Source of the DNA: Epsilonproteobacteria bacterium tcs-49
GTDB taxonomy: Bacteria; Campylobacterota; Campylobacteria; Campylobacterales; Sulfurovaceae
Assembly: GCA_002049495.1 (NCBI GenBank)
Contig: LLYS01000010.1
Location: forward strand, 31,908-95,907
Length of the DNA stretch: 64,000 nt
Direction of reading: 5' to 3'
A program made the position numbers and the translations under genes. The notes below the pieces were generated by a model. It was not told the origin of the DNA. It ran no database searches and saw nothing but the letters and a program-made list of their open reading frames with translations. This document shows, in pieces, positions 8,351 to 17,088 of the stretch; the first letter of the stretch is position 1, and every line of letters begins with the position of its first letter.

Positions 8351-8721
8351 CGAGCGCTCCTTTTGCTAAAGTGGATCGTTTGGTAATTTTTACGGTCACT
8401 GCGAAGAACGAAATAGTTGCTTGTGATCTTGACGATATCGATTTTACTGTTTTGCAAATAAAGCGAATCGCCCTTGCGCACGGCAAAGCTTTTATCCCCC
8501 GTTTCCAGCAGGGCGAATTTGCCCCTGTTGGTCTCTAAAAAACCGAAATAGACGATATCGAAGACCTTTTTCTTTTCCGGTTTTTTGTAAATTATCTTCG
8601 GCTGGGGCTTGGGGCGGGGTTTTTCAACCTTCTTCTCTGCTTTGGGCGCTTCGTTGAAAAAGGGGTTGTATGCGGCAAACAGGGGGTTTGACAGTAACAA
8701 AAACACGACGATTGCGGGCAT
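8347..8721 (-). CDS. PilP/MshK-like periplasmic protein, first gene of the pseudopilus operon
   Basis: 124 residues with an N-terminal signal or anchor (IVVFLLLSNPLFA), a Lys/Pro-rich linker (about 28-53) and a C-terminal small beta domain (FDIVYFGFLETNRGKFALL and following). This is the layout of PilP, GspC and MshK, which contact the secretin. The similarity is structural and by position rather than by sequence. ATG at 8721 is preceded by GGATGAGGT, and a strong RpoN promoter lies about 50 bases upstream. Confidence 0.6.
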   Translation of the reverse strand: MPAIVVFLLLSNPLFAAYNPFFNEAPKAEKKVEKPRPKPQPKIIYKKPEKKKVFDIVYFGFLETNRGKFALLETGDKSFAVRKGDSLYLQNSKIDIVKITSNYFVLRSDRKNYQTIHFSKRSAR

Positions 8722-8768
8722 ACCTCATCCTTTATCATTTCTTCACAGAGTTTTATCTGCGATATATA

Positions 8769-8786
8769 AAGCAATTAGTATGCCAA
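8769..8786 (-). promoter_or_regulatory. RpoN (sigma-54) promoter of the pseudopilus operon
   Basis: The minus strand reads TTGGCATACTAATTGCTTT. GG and GC are separated by exactly 10 bases, as required for -24/-12, with the TGGCA and TTGCT halves close to consensus. It lies about 50 bases before the first gene (8721). Confidence 0.8.
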
Positions 8787-8805
8787 AATAGGGGGTTAGC
8801 AGCTT

Positions 8806-10074
8806 TTAAGAGGTTTTTTCCAGCAGTTCCAGAATCATCTGTTTGTCATTCATGGGGATCTTTTCGCCCTTGACCTCCTGATAAGTCTCGTCGCCTTTAC
8901 CCAAAACCAGCAGCACTTCGCCGCTTTCAAGCTCCTTTATCGCCCGGGCGATCGCTTCCTTTCGGTCGGGATTGACGCGAACTTTCTCCCTGTTGTATAC
9001 CCCCTGCAAAATCTGTTCGATAATCGCTTGGGGATCCTCGCTTCGCGGGTTGTCGCTGGTGAGGTAAATCTTTTTAGCCGCCGCCGCGGCCTTGCCCATG
9101 AGCGGGCGCTTACCGCTGTCGCGGTCTCCGCCCGCACCAAAGACGACGGCAACGTCTTTGGAGGGAAAACTCTCCACCACCTTTTTTATCCCATCATGGG
9201 TATGGGCAAAATCTACGATCACCAAAGGCTCTTCGCTGACCACCTCCATGCGTCCGCTGACGCCGCCGAAATACTCCAACTCTTCGCATATCCGCTCCAG
9301 CGGCGCACCGGTAAGCATCTTTACCGAGGCGGCGATCGCCAAAAGGTTATAGAGGTTAAAAGCCCCCTGCATGGGCGAGCGCAGTACCTGCGTCTGCTCA
9401 AAATGATTCAGCACCGCTTCGATTCCGTCGGTCAGTTTGTACGCCAGGACCTTAAAGGTAGCCGGGTTTTCAATCCCGTAGCTTTGGGCATTTTTCAAAT
9501 TCACGTCAAATCGCTCGTCGCGGTTGATCAGCTTTGGCACCCTGTCGGCAAAGAAGCTTTGCTTCACGCGGCGGTACTCGGCCAAAGAACCGTGAAAGTC
9601 CAGATGATCTCCGGTGACGTTGGTGTGGACTTTCAGCGCAAAGGGCAGGTTTTCGATGCGGTTTTGCGCGATGGCGTGGGAGCTTACCTCCATGATGAAA
9701 TATCCACAGCCTTGCCGCTTCGCTTCATACATATGCGCGATGGTTTGCAAAATAGGCGGGGTGGTCAGTGATTTTTCCTCGACCCGGTTTTCATTGATAA
9801 AAAAGCCGCGGGTCCCCTGCAGCGCCACCTTTTCACCCAGATCCAAAAGTACCGAGTAGATGCCAGCGGTTACGGTGGTTTTTCCGTTGGTTCCCGTCAC
9901 ACCCACGACGCGCATGGAGCCAAGATCCAGCAGTTTTAAAAGTTCTCTTGTGGAAACGCTGGGGGCTTTGCCGTCAAAGTATTTGATATTTTGCGCGGTT
10001 TTAACGAAGGTGATCCTCTCTCCGACGGCCTTGGTGTCGTCGGTGAAGGTACCGTTTTCAGTGTGCAGTATCAA
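8806..10074 (-). CDS. murE: UDP-N-acetylmuramoyl-L-Ala-D-Glu:meso-diaminopimelate ligase MurE
   Basis: 422 residues. Mur ligase adding meso-diaminopimelate to UDP-MurNAc-L-Ala-D-Glu in the cytoplasm, with ATP. Seen: the P-loop GVTGTNGKTTV near residue 58, Mur-ligase central motifs (TNVTGDHLDFHGS, ISGR-like GVSGRMEV) and the meso-DAP recognition motif DNPRSEDP near residue 345, which separates it from the lysine-adding type. It is shorter than E. coli MurE (about 495) at the N-terminal UDP-binding domain, as in other Campylobacterota. Its start overlaps the preceding gene end by 4 bases. Confidence 0.95.
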   Translation of the reverse strand: MILHTENGTFTDDTKAVGERITFVKTAQNIKYFDGKAPSVSTRELLKLLDLGSMRVVGVTGTNGKTTVTAGIYSVLLDLGEKVALQGTRGFFINENRVEEKSLTTPPILQTIAHMYEAKRQGCGYFIMEVSSHAIAQNRIENLPFALKVHTNVTGDHLDFHGSLAEYRRVKQSFFADRVPKLINRDERFDVNLKNAQSYGIENPATFKVLAYKLTDGIEAVLNHFEQTQVLRSPMQGAFNLYNLLAIAASVKMLTGAPLERICEELEYFGGVSGRMEVVSEEPLVIVDFAHTHDGIKKVVESFPSKDVAVVFGAGGDRDSGKRPLMGKAAAAAKKIYLTSDNPRSEDPQAIIEQILQGVYNREKVRVNPDRKEAIARAIKELESGEVLLVLGKGDETYQEVKGEKIPMNDKQMILELLEKTS

Positions 10075-10640
10075 AGATCGATTCTCTCATACAGCGCTAA
10101 AAGCTCCTGATCTTTTTCGAAGGGTTTGGGCGCATTGTCCAGATAGCTCAGCGCCATCTTGGTAAAACCGTTTTCAATCAGCGTCTGCACAAAATCGATA
10201 AACTCCTCTTTACTGGTGATAATCACCCGCGTTGAAAACATGATATTTTCAAACGCTTGTTTAAAGCTGCCGACCTCTTGAACGATATCTTTAAAATCGG
10301 CGTATTTGATCCCGTTTTCCGCTTCGATCTGATCCTGCAAAGGATCGGCAAGCAGCTGCTGCAGTTTCGCACGATTGCCCTCGATCGATTCGACCAGATC
10401 CATGATCACGCTGTCGGCGTCCTCGTCTTTTTCTTTGATAATTTGATAATACTCATACAGCGATTGCGCTTCTTCACTGTTTTCCGCGCCGATATCACTG
10501 AGATAAACCCCGACCTTCGCTTCGGTCAGTTCGGGGTAATCGGTCAAAAGTAATCCGTAAATTTTCAGTGCTTCGTCATAATTTTGGTTATAAAATTCAG
10601 CTTCCGCTTTGTCTAATAATGATTGAATATGTACTCTCAT
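10071..10640 (-). CDS. Conserved helical protein between NifU-like gene and murE, function unknown
   Basis: 189 residues with no signal or membrane segment. The N-terminus (AEAEFYNQNYDEALKIYGLLL) looks like one tetratricopeptide-type helix pair, and the rest is acidic and helical. Helicobacter has the same order of murE, an unknown gene and a NifU-like gene (recalled as HP1494-HP1492), so this is probably a lineage-conserved protein. A TPR start suggests protein-protein contacts. No enzyme motif is visible, and no specific function is claimed. Confidence 0.75.
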   Translation of the reverse strand: MRVHIQSLLDKAEAEFYNQNYDEALKIYGLLLTDYPELTEAKVGVYLSDIGAENSEEAQSLYEYYQIIKEKDEDADSVIMDLVESIEGNRAKLQQLLADPLQDQIEAENGIKYADFKDIVQEVGSFKQAFENIMFSTRVIITSKEEFIDFVQTLIENGFTKMALSYLDNAPKPFEKDQELLALYERIDL

Positions 10641-10649
10641 GGTTAATCC

Positions 10650-10913
10650 TTATCGATTGTCCTCTCCTACGGGTACGTTTACCACTTCCAGTTCGGGATG
10701 TATATCGATACGCAGTTGCCTCTCCACGCCGTATTTGAGCGTCGTTCCGCTGCTTGCGCATCCGACACAAGCCCCCAGAAGTTGTACATATACCTTTCCC
10801 TCTTTTATATCTATTAATTTTATATCTCCGCCGTCAAGCGCGATGGACGGGCGGATCTTTTCGATGGTTTTTTGAACCGGTTCTTGCAGCTCTTCATCAC
10901 TAAAAGGTATCAT
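10650..10913 (-). CDS. NifU-like C-terminal-domain iron-sulfur scaffold protein
   Basis: 87 residues comprising only the NifU C-terminal (Nfu) domain: PSIALDGGDIKLIDI, then LLGACVGCASS with the CxxC that binds a bridging [4Fe-4S] cluster. It would store or deliver Fe-S clusters to target proteins. It ends 10 bases before the start of the helical protein gene and starts 15 bases after the flavin reductase gene stop, so it is probably in one transcript with murE. Confidence 0.9.
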   Translation of the reverse strand: MIPFSDEELQEPVQKTIEKIRPSIALDGGDIKLIDIKEGKVYVQLLGACVGCASSGTTLKYGVERQLRIDIHPELEVVNVPVGEDNR

Positions 10914-10927
10914 ACGTTCCTCTGCTT

Positions 10928-11539
10928 TTAATGTTTTTGGTCAACCTGACTTTGGAAGATATTCCCCTCGTCAAACCTGATATAATTCTTTCCGCCCAAT
11001 CGTCCCAGGGCTTTGATGGAGGACTCTTTCACACCGTTTTGGTCCTGTTCCCCATCTAATATATGATAGCATAAAATCTCCGCAAAAGCAACACTCATGG
11101 GCTTGTTACCCACTTCGACGATCCGGTCGAGTTTGCATTCGTACGCGATCTTTGCACCCTTGATTATATCTATATCGACCATTTTCGCTTTTTGTGTTTC
11201 CAGCCCCGCCTTTTCGATTTCACACTCGCCGTACGCAAAGGGGTGGGCACTGAGCGTCATGGCATCGGCGAGGCTTTCGTCGATGATATGGATCACGCAC
11301 TCTTTGCTTTCTTTGAGATTGCGGATCGTATCTTTGTCACCGCCGTCTCGCTTGGGACCGGCGGAAAAGCTGACCATGGGCGGATCGCTGGTAACGGCGT
11401 TAAAGAAGCTAAAGGGAGCGAGGTTGCAACTCCCGTCGCCGCCTTTGGTGGAGATCCACGCAATGGGACGCGGTATCACCGTGGATGCGAGCATATGGTA
11501 GTGCTCCTTTGGGCTTAAATCACTGCTTGGTATGATCAT
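10928..11539 (-). CDS. Flavin reductase-like / flavoredoxin family FMN-binding protein
   Basis: 203 residues with the split-barrel flavin reductase fold. Motifs seen: RPIAWISTKGGDGSCNLAPFSFFNAVTSDPPMV at the N-terminus (FMN phosphate and isoalloxazine contacts), followed by KDTIRNLKESKECVIHI. Family members bind FMN and move electrons from NAD(P)H or ferredoxin to various partners; the substrate cannot be told. No signal peptide. It overlaps the downstream end of the thiamine-binding-like gene by 4 bases. Confidence 0.85.
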   Translation of the reverse strand: MIIPSSDLSPKEHYHMLASTVIPRPIAWISTKGGDGSCNLAPFSFFNAVTSDPPMVSFSAGPKRDGGDKDTIRNLKESKECVIHIIDESLADAMTLSAHPFAYGECEIEKAGLETQKAKMVDIDIIKGAKIAYECKLDRIVEVGNKPMSVAFAEILCYHILDGEQDQNGVKESSIKALGRLGGKNYIRFDEGNIFQSQVDQKH

Positions 11540-11853
11540 TTCTTTACCTCCCTATTCAATTTGTTTTCCACCGAAGCGATCTTGCCGCCCATGCGGTTAT
11601 CGCTGTTTTTACGGTAATCGATCTTGATGCAGGAGTAGATGCGGTTGCTGTGTTCCCCCAGCACTTCCGACGCCTGCGCCACAAGCTCCAGGGCTTCTTG
11701 CATGGAGCCGGTTTCGATAATCGTGGACATGGGCGTCAATTTGTATTTAACCCCGCTTTTGTCGATAAAGTCGATCACTTTGCTTACATACTCGCTTTTA
11801 CTCTCCCCCACGTCGGTGGGAAACATGGAAAACTCCAGTAAAACGCTATCCAT
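11536..11853 (-). CDS. MTH1187/YkoF-like thiamine-binding family protein
   Basis: 105 residues from ATG at 11853, chosen because AAGGAG stands 6 bases upstream; a GTG at 11859 is also in frame. The family (formerly DUF77) is a small ferredoxin-like protein. Typical blocks are VLLEFSMFPT at the start, KYKLTPMSTIIETGSMQEA, and RIYSCIKIDYRK. Some members bind thiamine or hydroxymethylpyrimidine. It lies between the GGDEF gene (10 bases upstream) and the flavin reductase gene. The cellular role here is unknown. Confidence 0.85.
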   Translation of the reverse strand: MDSVLLEFSMFPTDVGESKSEYVSKVIDFIDKSGVKYKLTPMSTIIETGSMQEALELVAQASEVLGEHSNRIYSCIKIDYRKNSDNRMGGKIASVENKLNREVKK

Positions 11854-11862
11854 CCACACTCC

Positions 11863-13227
11863 TTAATCATCGCTTACGACGGTGTTGCGTCCCGCTTCCT
11901 TGGCGCGGTAGAGGGCCCGGTCAACCCGCTCGAAAAAGCTGTTTTGATCTTCGCCTTTGCGCAGCGTTCCCACACCGAAGCTGCTGGTGATGCGATCTCC
12001 GGTGCTAAACTCCGTCTCCTCCATCAATTGGCGCAGCCGCTCGGACAACTCTCTGGCCTGATCTATCCCCATGGAGGGCAGCAAAATCACGAACTCCTCT
12101 CCTCCCCAGCGTGCGAGGGTGTCGACGTTGCGGATATTGTTGCTTAAAAGCTCCACGATCTCTTTGAGCACTTCGTCGCCTTTATTGTGGCCGTAGCTGT
12201 CGTTGATATCTTTAAAATAATCGATATCAAGAACGATCATACTCAAATCCTTTCCGCTGATGACCGCCTTGTCCGTTTCAAACTCAAAGAACTTTTCGAA
12301 CTTCATGCAGTTAAATGCTCCGGTCAACCCGTCCAGCGAAGCTTCCTCCTCCAGCGTAGCGGTCATGTTGTAGAGTTCGTCTACCTTGTTTTTCATCGCC
12401 ATGTTCAGCGTTCGCAGCTGCTCTTTTGTCTCTTCAAATTCGGTCACGTCGTGGCGGATGGCGATATATTCGACGATATCGCCGTCGATATCCAAGATGG
12501 GGATCACCACCGTGTCCACGACGTATTTGCGGCCGTCCTTTTTCATATTGGTCACCATTCCGTACCAGGGACGCTTGCTTTTGATCGTATCCCACAGGTC
12601 CTTAAAAGCGCTGCTTGGCATGGAGGGGTGGCGGATGATGTTGTGGGGTTTGCCCAGCAGTTCGTGGCGGGCGTAACCGCTGATTTCGCAAAACTTGTCG
12701 TTGACGTAGGTGATGACGCCTTTGGTGTTGGTTTTTGAAACGATATTGCTCAGATCCACCGCTTTTTTATACTCGTTGAGCAAATTGGCGCTTTCGTCGT
12801 GAAAATTCACCTCTTCAAGGATGTGTTCATAGGCGATGGAGAGGTCGTTGGCGATGGCTAGCGATACCTTTTCCAAATCACGCTGCAGACCGAAGGAGAG
12901 GTACTCCTTATGGTAAAACTCTTCGGCGACTACGTTTTTTAAGCCCATCATCAGGCTAAAAAGCTCCGCGATGGTGATATGGTGGTTTTTCAACAGGGTC
13001 AAAAACTTGATCTTGACCGGACACTCCGCGATGGTCAAGTCCCACTGCATCACGCTGATATAGCAATCGAAAAAATCGAAAAATACGTTTTTCTCCTCCT
13101 GTTGAATCTGCAGCGCGTGCTTTAAAAAGATCTCCTGCACCGCATCGGAACCCAACCACTTTTCAATGATATCGTTTCTGTTTACCCGCAAAAAATAGGA
13201 AAACTCTTTTAAATCTATGATCTTCAC
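11863..13227 (-). CDS. PAS-GGDEF diguanylate cyclase
   Basis: 454 residues, soluble. The first about 150 residues are all-helical and may be a sensor (globin-like or four-helix; not recognised). A PAS domain at about 165-275 has ITYVNDKFCEISGY and HNIIRHPSMP, the Aer-type pattern typical of flavin-binding redox PAS domains. A short coiled coil leads to the GGDEF domain with intact RWGGEEFVILL near residue 375, and an RNVD product-inhibition site five residues before GGEEF. It should make c-di-GMP and be feedback-inhibited. It is divergent from the haem-type DUF3365 gene. Confidence 0.92.
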   Translation of the reverse strand: MKIIDLKEFSYFLRVNRNDIIEKWLGSDAVQEIFLKHALQIQQEEKNVFFDFFDCYISVMQWDLTIAECPVKIKFLTLLKNHHITIAELFSLMMGLKNVVAEEFYHKEYLSFGLQRDLEKVSLAIANDLSIAYEHILEEVNFHDESANLLNEYKKAVDLSNIVSKTNTKGVITYVNDKFCEISGYARHELLGKPHNIIRHPSMPSSAFKDLWDTIKSKRPWYGMVTNMKKDGRKYVVDTVVIPILDIDGDIVEYIAIRHDVTEFEETKEQLRTLNMAMKNKVDELYNMTATLEEEASLDGLTGAFNCMKFEKFFEFETDKAVISGKDLSMIVLDIDYFKDINDSYGHNKGDEVLKEIVELLSNNIRNVDTLARWGGEEFVILLPSMGIDQARELSERLRQLMEETEFSTGDRITSSFGVGTLRKGEDQNSFFERVDRALYRAKEAGRNTVVSDD

Positions 13228-13384
13228 CTCTACACCCCCTGAGTGTTAATGCATCTGATTGTATTTTATGTAATATCTATTTCAAAATCGATAAAAACTT
13301 AATTTTCTAGTATATCTAAAGTTAGTAAAAAGTTATTTTAGTATCATAAAACTCTTAAATAGCAGATTATTAAAGGAGTGGGTA

Positions 13385-13942
13385 ATGAAAAAGATTGTCT
13401 CAACTGCCCTGCTGGCAACGTCGATTCTCTTTGCAGCGGACGCCGCGGTGGTACAAAAAGCGAAACAGAGTATGATGGAGCTTGGGAAAACCCTTAAAGG
13501 CGAACTCAAGCAAAAATTCAAAGAGGACCCCAGCGGTTTAAAAGCGGTGGAGTACTGTGCCAATCAGGCGCAGAAATTGACAAAGGAGGTCAATGCCCGT
13601 CTTGATTCGGACGTGAAGGTGCGCAGAACGGCACTGAAATACCGAAGCGAGCACAATGAACCCTCCATTCAGGATATAAACGTGATGGATGATTTCCAGC
13701 ACCGCATCGAAAATCTGAACCAAAGCCCTAAAAAGATGATGAAGGTAGTTGAAACAAAAGAGAAATACTTCGTTTACAAAGCTCTGGGTGTCGGCAAGCC
13801 CTGCTTGAAATGCCACGGGGACGTTAACAAGATCGATAGCAGGATTTTAAACGTTCTCAATGAAAACTACCCCTATGACCGAGCCAGAAACTTCAAACTC
13901 GGCGAGTTCCGCGGTGCTATCGTAGCGGAGATCGAAAAGTAG
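13385..13942 (+). CDS. DUF3365 (Tll0287-like) periplasmic c-type haem protein
   Basis: 185 residues with an N-terminal signal peptide (KKIVSTALLATSILFA, then ADA). A helical region with AVEYCANQAQKLTKEV and KVRRTALKYRS precedes the covalent haem motif CLKCH near residue 139. DUF3365 proteins are small periplasmic haem sensors or redox proteins, often the sensor part of chemoreceptors and cyclases; here it is stand-alone. A good ribosome site (AAAGGAGTGG) stands before ATG 13385. It is divergent from the PAS-GGDEF gene, and the 157-base shared region may coordinate the two. Confidence 0.88.
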   Translation: MKKIVSTALLATSILFAADAAVVQKAKQSMMELGKTLKGELKQKFKEDPSGLKAVEYCANQAQKLTKEVNARLDSDVKVRRTALKYRSEHNEPSIQDINVMDDFQHRIENLNQSPKKMMKVVETKEKYFVYKALGVGKPCLKCHGDVNKIDSRILNVLNENYPYDRARNFKLGEFRGAIVAEIEK

Positions 13943-13943
13943 G

Positions 13944-14234
13944 TTACTTTTTGGGCTCTTCACCCTCCGTGGAGAGCCACTGGCTTTGTGAATGGTTCAT
14001 GAAGCTGTATTGGCGTTTAAACTCATACTCGTCAAAAATAAATCGAAAACTTTCCATATACTCTTTAACGATGGTATAGGCTTTGTTGATCCGGGCAAAC
14101 TCTTCGGGATCGCCGCCGCGGTCGGGATGGTGACGCAGGGAGAGTTCGCGGTATTCGCGCTTGAGGTCATCCATACTGCTTTTTGAAAGCAGATTCAGCG
14201 TCTTTACCGCCCATTGGAGTTCTTCGTAGGTCAC
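13944..14234 (-). CDS. Small J-domain protein (DnaJ-like)
   Basis: 96 residues, essentially one J domain. Helix II/III and the HPD loop are seen in LKREYRELSLRHHPDRGG, followed by FARINKAYTIV. It would stimulate ATP hydrolysis by an Hsp70 partner. It lacks the G/F, zinc-finger and C-terminal domains of full DnaJ, so it is a type III specialised co-chaperone. It ends 1 base from the convergent DUF3365 gene stop and starts 34 bases after bipA. Confidence 0.9.
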   Translation of the reverse strand: MTYEELQWAVKTLNLLSKSSMDDLKREYRELSLRHHPDRGGDPEEFARINKAYTIVKEYMESFRFIFDEYEFKRQYSFMNHSQSQWLSTEGEEPKK

Positions 14235-14267
14235 GCAACAACCTTTGCGCCCGAGGGCGCTTTCGGG

Positions 14268-16076
14268 TTACTTTTTCGACTGCTTCGCCGCGCGCTTACG
14301 ATCGTGGGGGTTGAGCAGCTTCTTACGCACACGGATATTTTTGGGCGTTACCTCCACCAACTCGTCATCTTCGATCCACTCCAGTGCGCGCTCCAGGTTC
14401 ATATCCCTTGGCGGAACCAGTTTGATCGCGTCGTCGTTGCCCGCCGAACGCATATTGGTCAACTGCTTGCCCTTAAGCGGATTGACTTCCAGATCGCCCG
14501 CTTTGGCGTTTTCGCCGATAATCATCCCCTCATACACTTTGGTTTGGGGCTCGATAAAGAGTACGCCGCGGTCTTGCAGGTTAAACAGCGAATACGCGAT
14601 CGCGTCGCCGTTTTCTTTGGAGATCAAAGCTCCCCGGCTTCGGCTTTCCACTTCGCCGATAAAGGCGCGGTATTCCAAAAAGGAGTGGTTCATCACCCCT
14701 TCACCTTTGGTATCGGTCAAAAATTCGCTTCTTAGCCCGATCAATCCCCGTGCGGGAATTTCAAACTCGATACGGTTGGTGCCATCGGGCATGGTGGTCA
14801 TCCCCTGCATGGTCGCTTTCCGCTTCCCGAGCTTTTCGATCACCGTACCGCCGTGCTCTTCGGGCACGTCGATCACGAGGTGTTCATAGGGCTCCATCTT
14901 CACGCCGTTTTCCTCTTTGATCACCACTTCGGGTCTGGAGATATTAAATTCAAACCCTTCCCGGCGCATATTTTCCGCCAAGATCGCGATCTGCAACTCC
15001 CCCCGGCCGGAGACTTTGTATGTCCCCTCCTCCAGGATCTCCAGCTTCATAGCGATGTTGGTCTCCATCTCCTTTTCCAAGCGGTCGCGCAGCTTGTTTG
15101 ACGTGACGTGATCGCCCTCCTGCCCCGCCAGCGGCGAATCGTTCGCGGAAAAGACGACCGAGAGCGTGGGTTCTTCGATATGCAAAGGATCAAGGGGCAT
15201 GGGGTTGTCTTTATCCACCAAAGAATCCCCCACGTCGATATCGTCAAAGCCTGCGATCGCACAGATATCGCCGCAGCTTGCCTCATCGATCTCGATACGT
15301 TCAAGCCCTAAAAAGCCGATCAGTTTCCGCACGCGGCCTTTGACCTTTTCGCCGTCGGCCTTGGCCAGCAGGACCTCCTGCCCCTTTTTCAGCGTTCCGT
15401 TAAAGATCCGCGCTACCCCGATACGTCCGACGTAGTTATCGTAATCAAGGGTAAATACTTGCGATTGGGTATGCTCCTCTTCGCTGCCGCTGGGGCTTGG
15501 CACGTTTTCCAAAATCACTTCAAACAGCGGCGTCATGTTTTCGGGCTCATCTTCCAACCCGTGCTTGGCGAACCCGTTTTTCGCAGAAGCGTAGATGACG
15601 GGAAAATCCAGCTGCTCGTCATCGGCATCCAGCGCCACGAGCAGATCGAACACTTCATCCACCACGCGCTCGGCGTCGGCTGCGGGTTTGTCGATCTTGT
15701 TGACTACGACGATGGGGCGAAGTCCCAATGAAAGCGCTTTTTTCAAAACGAACTTGGTCTGGGGCATGACCCCCTCTTGCGCGTCAACGAGCAGTAAAAC
15801 GCCATCGACCATCTTCAGCACCCGCTCCACTTCGCCGCCGAAATCCGCGTGTCCCGGGGTATCGATGATGTTGATCTTGTAATCGTTGTACTTGATCGCC
15901 GTATTTTTTGAAAGGATGGTGATCCCGCGCTCCTTTTCGATGTCGTCGCTGTCCATCATCCGGTCGGCCAGCTCGGCTCTTTCGTCAAAGGTACCCGATT
16001 GCTTCAACAATTCATCCACAAGGGTGGTTTTTCCATGGTCAACGTGGGCGATGACCGCAATATTCTTTTTTTTCAA
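14268..16076 (-). CDS. bipA: Ribosome-associated GTPase BipA/TypA
   Basis: 602 residues, the full family length. GTPase motifs: G1 [16 protein letters not shown]2 in [13 protein letters not shown]3 [14 protein letters not shown]4 NKIDKP. Then come EF-G-like domains II, III and V ([19 protein letters not shown]) and the BipA-specific C-terminal domain ([17 protein letters not shown]). A translation-factor-like GTPase acting in ribosome assembly and stress adaptation. Confidence 0.97.
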   Translation of the reverse strand: MKKKNIAVIAHVDHGKTTLVDELLKQSGTFDERAELADRMMDSDDIEKERGITILSKNTAIKYNDYKINIIDTPGHADFGGEVERVLKMVDGVLLLVDAQEGVMPQTKFVLKKALSLGLRPIVVVNKIDKPAADAERVVDEVFDLLVALDADDEQLDFPVIYASAKNGFAKHGLEDEPENMTPLFEVILENVPSPSGSEEEHTQSQVFTLDYDNYVGRIGVARIFNGTLKKGQEVLLAKADGEKVKGRVRKLIGFLGLERIEIDEASCGDICAIAGFDDIDVGDSLVDKDNPMPLDPLHIEEPTLSVVFSANDSPLAGQEGDHVTSNKLRDRLEKEMETNIAMKLEILEEGTYKVSGRGELQIAILAENMRREGFEFNISRPEVVIKEENGVKMEPYEHLVIDVPEEHGGTVIEKLGKRKATMQGMTTMPDGTNRIEFEIPARGLIGLRSEFLTDTKGEGVMNHSFLEYRAFIGEVESRSRGALISKENGDAIAYSLFNLQDRGVLFIEPQTKVYEGMIIGENAKAGDLEVNPLKGKQLTNMRSAGNDDAIKLVPPRDMNLERALEWIEDDELVEVTPKNIRVRKKLLNPHDRKRAAKQSKK

Positions 16077-16122
16077 AATCTGTATCCTGTTTTCTTAGAG
16101 TTATTGGGGGTATTATACCAAA

Positions 16123-17085
16123 TCATTCTTTGCTCCACAATCTCTTATTGAGTTCAAACTGCTCTACGACCCCTATACACAGCTGTAGCACCTCCACAAA
16201 CTCCCTGATAAAACCAAACTCTTTGAGGGAGTGAAAAAGCCCCGGTTCGAAACTGTCTTTGCCGTATGAGATCGCGATATATACCTGCCCGTCGTTAAAG
16301 CTCAGATAGATCGGTACCCCCGCTTGCCTGCGAAGGTGCAGGATCTGCTCCATAAACGTATGGGTCAAAATGTAGCGGGCGTGGATCTGGTCGTCACCGT
16401 AGACGACAAAATGCTTTTCAAACTCGGGGTGGTCCAGTCGGATCAGGTCGCCGTACGCTTTGTTGATACTTTGAAAAAATCCGCCCAGCGTCCCGAACAG
16501 CCGTTCGGCGCTGTCTGGCAGTACGAACAGTTCCCCTTTGGTGTGTTTCTTAAACCCGGCCGTGAAAAAGATGCCGCGAAAGACGGTATGCCAGACGGTT
16601 TTGTTTTTCTGTCTGGTTTTATACTGCACATACAGATCGGAAAACTCCAACTGCGTTTTGCCAAGCTTGCCGAAGATATGGTCATTGCCCCGGTAACGGT
16701 CGATGTTTTGCTTGAAGATTTGACTTTTTTCAAAGCGCCGGCGCGAAACTGACCCTTCGGGCATATAGTGCAACCCGGGATCGATAAAGGTGATCAGCCG
16801 CTCAAAGATGCGGGTTTTAAACTGCTTTTGAAATCTTTTTTGCAGATATCTGTAACCAAAGCCAAGCACGCCGGCTACCGCTGCGACGGCAAAAACGATC
16901 CCTTCCAGATTGGTGCCGTCGGCGCGCTTAAGCAGCGAAATCAGTGCCATCGCCGCAAGCACCGCAAAAAGGCTTCCGTAGGTTAAAAAGCGGTTTTTAA
17001 GTTCCAGACGTTTCTGCTCCAGCTCCTCTATGGCGGGGAAGAGTTCCCTGTAGTAATACTCGTAAACGTCGCTTTTTGGAGGCAT
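16123..17085 (-). CDS. DUF3137 membrane protein, partner of LemA
   Basis: 320 residues. A short N-terminal helix with ELEQKRLELKNRF, two close membrane segments (about 33-50 and 60-80), then a large soluble domain with LEFSDLYVQYKTR and FVYGDDQIHARYILTH. This matches DUF3137, whose genes often stand next to lemA. The biochemical role is unknown. The gene starts 3 bases after the lemA stop, which suggests one operon and a shared membrane complex (inference). Confidence 0.85.
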   Translation of the reverse strand: MPPKSDVYEYYYRELFPAIEELEQKRLELKNRFLTYGSLFAVLAAMALISLLKRADGTNLEGIVFAVAAVAGVLGFGYRYLQKRFQKQFKTRIFERLITFIDPGLHYMPEGSVSRRRFEKSQIFKQNIDRYRGNDHIFGKLGKTQLEFSDLYVQYKTRQKNKTVWHTVFRGIFFTAGFKKHTKGELFVLPDSAERLFGTLGGFFQSINKAYGDLIRLDHPEFEKHFVVYGDDQIHARYILTHTFMEQILHLRRQAGVPIYLSFNDGQVYIAISYGKDSFEPGLFHSLKEFGFIREFVEVLQLCIGVVEQFELNKRLWSKE

Positions 17086-17088
17086 GCT

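Noticed and set aside
14247..14260. GC-rich hairpin GCGCCC / GGGCGC between the J-protein gene and bipA as a terminator
   Set aside because: The loop is only 2 bases and no T-run follows on the transcribed strand.
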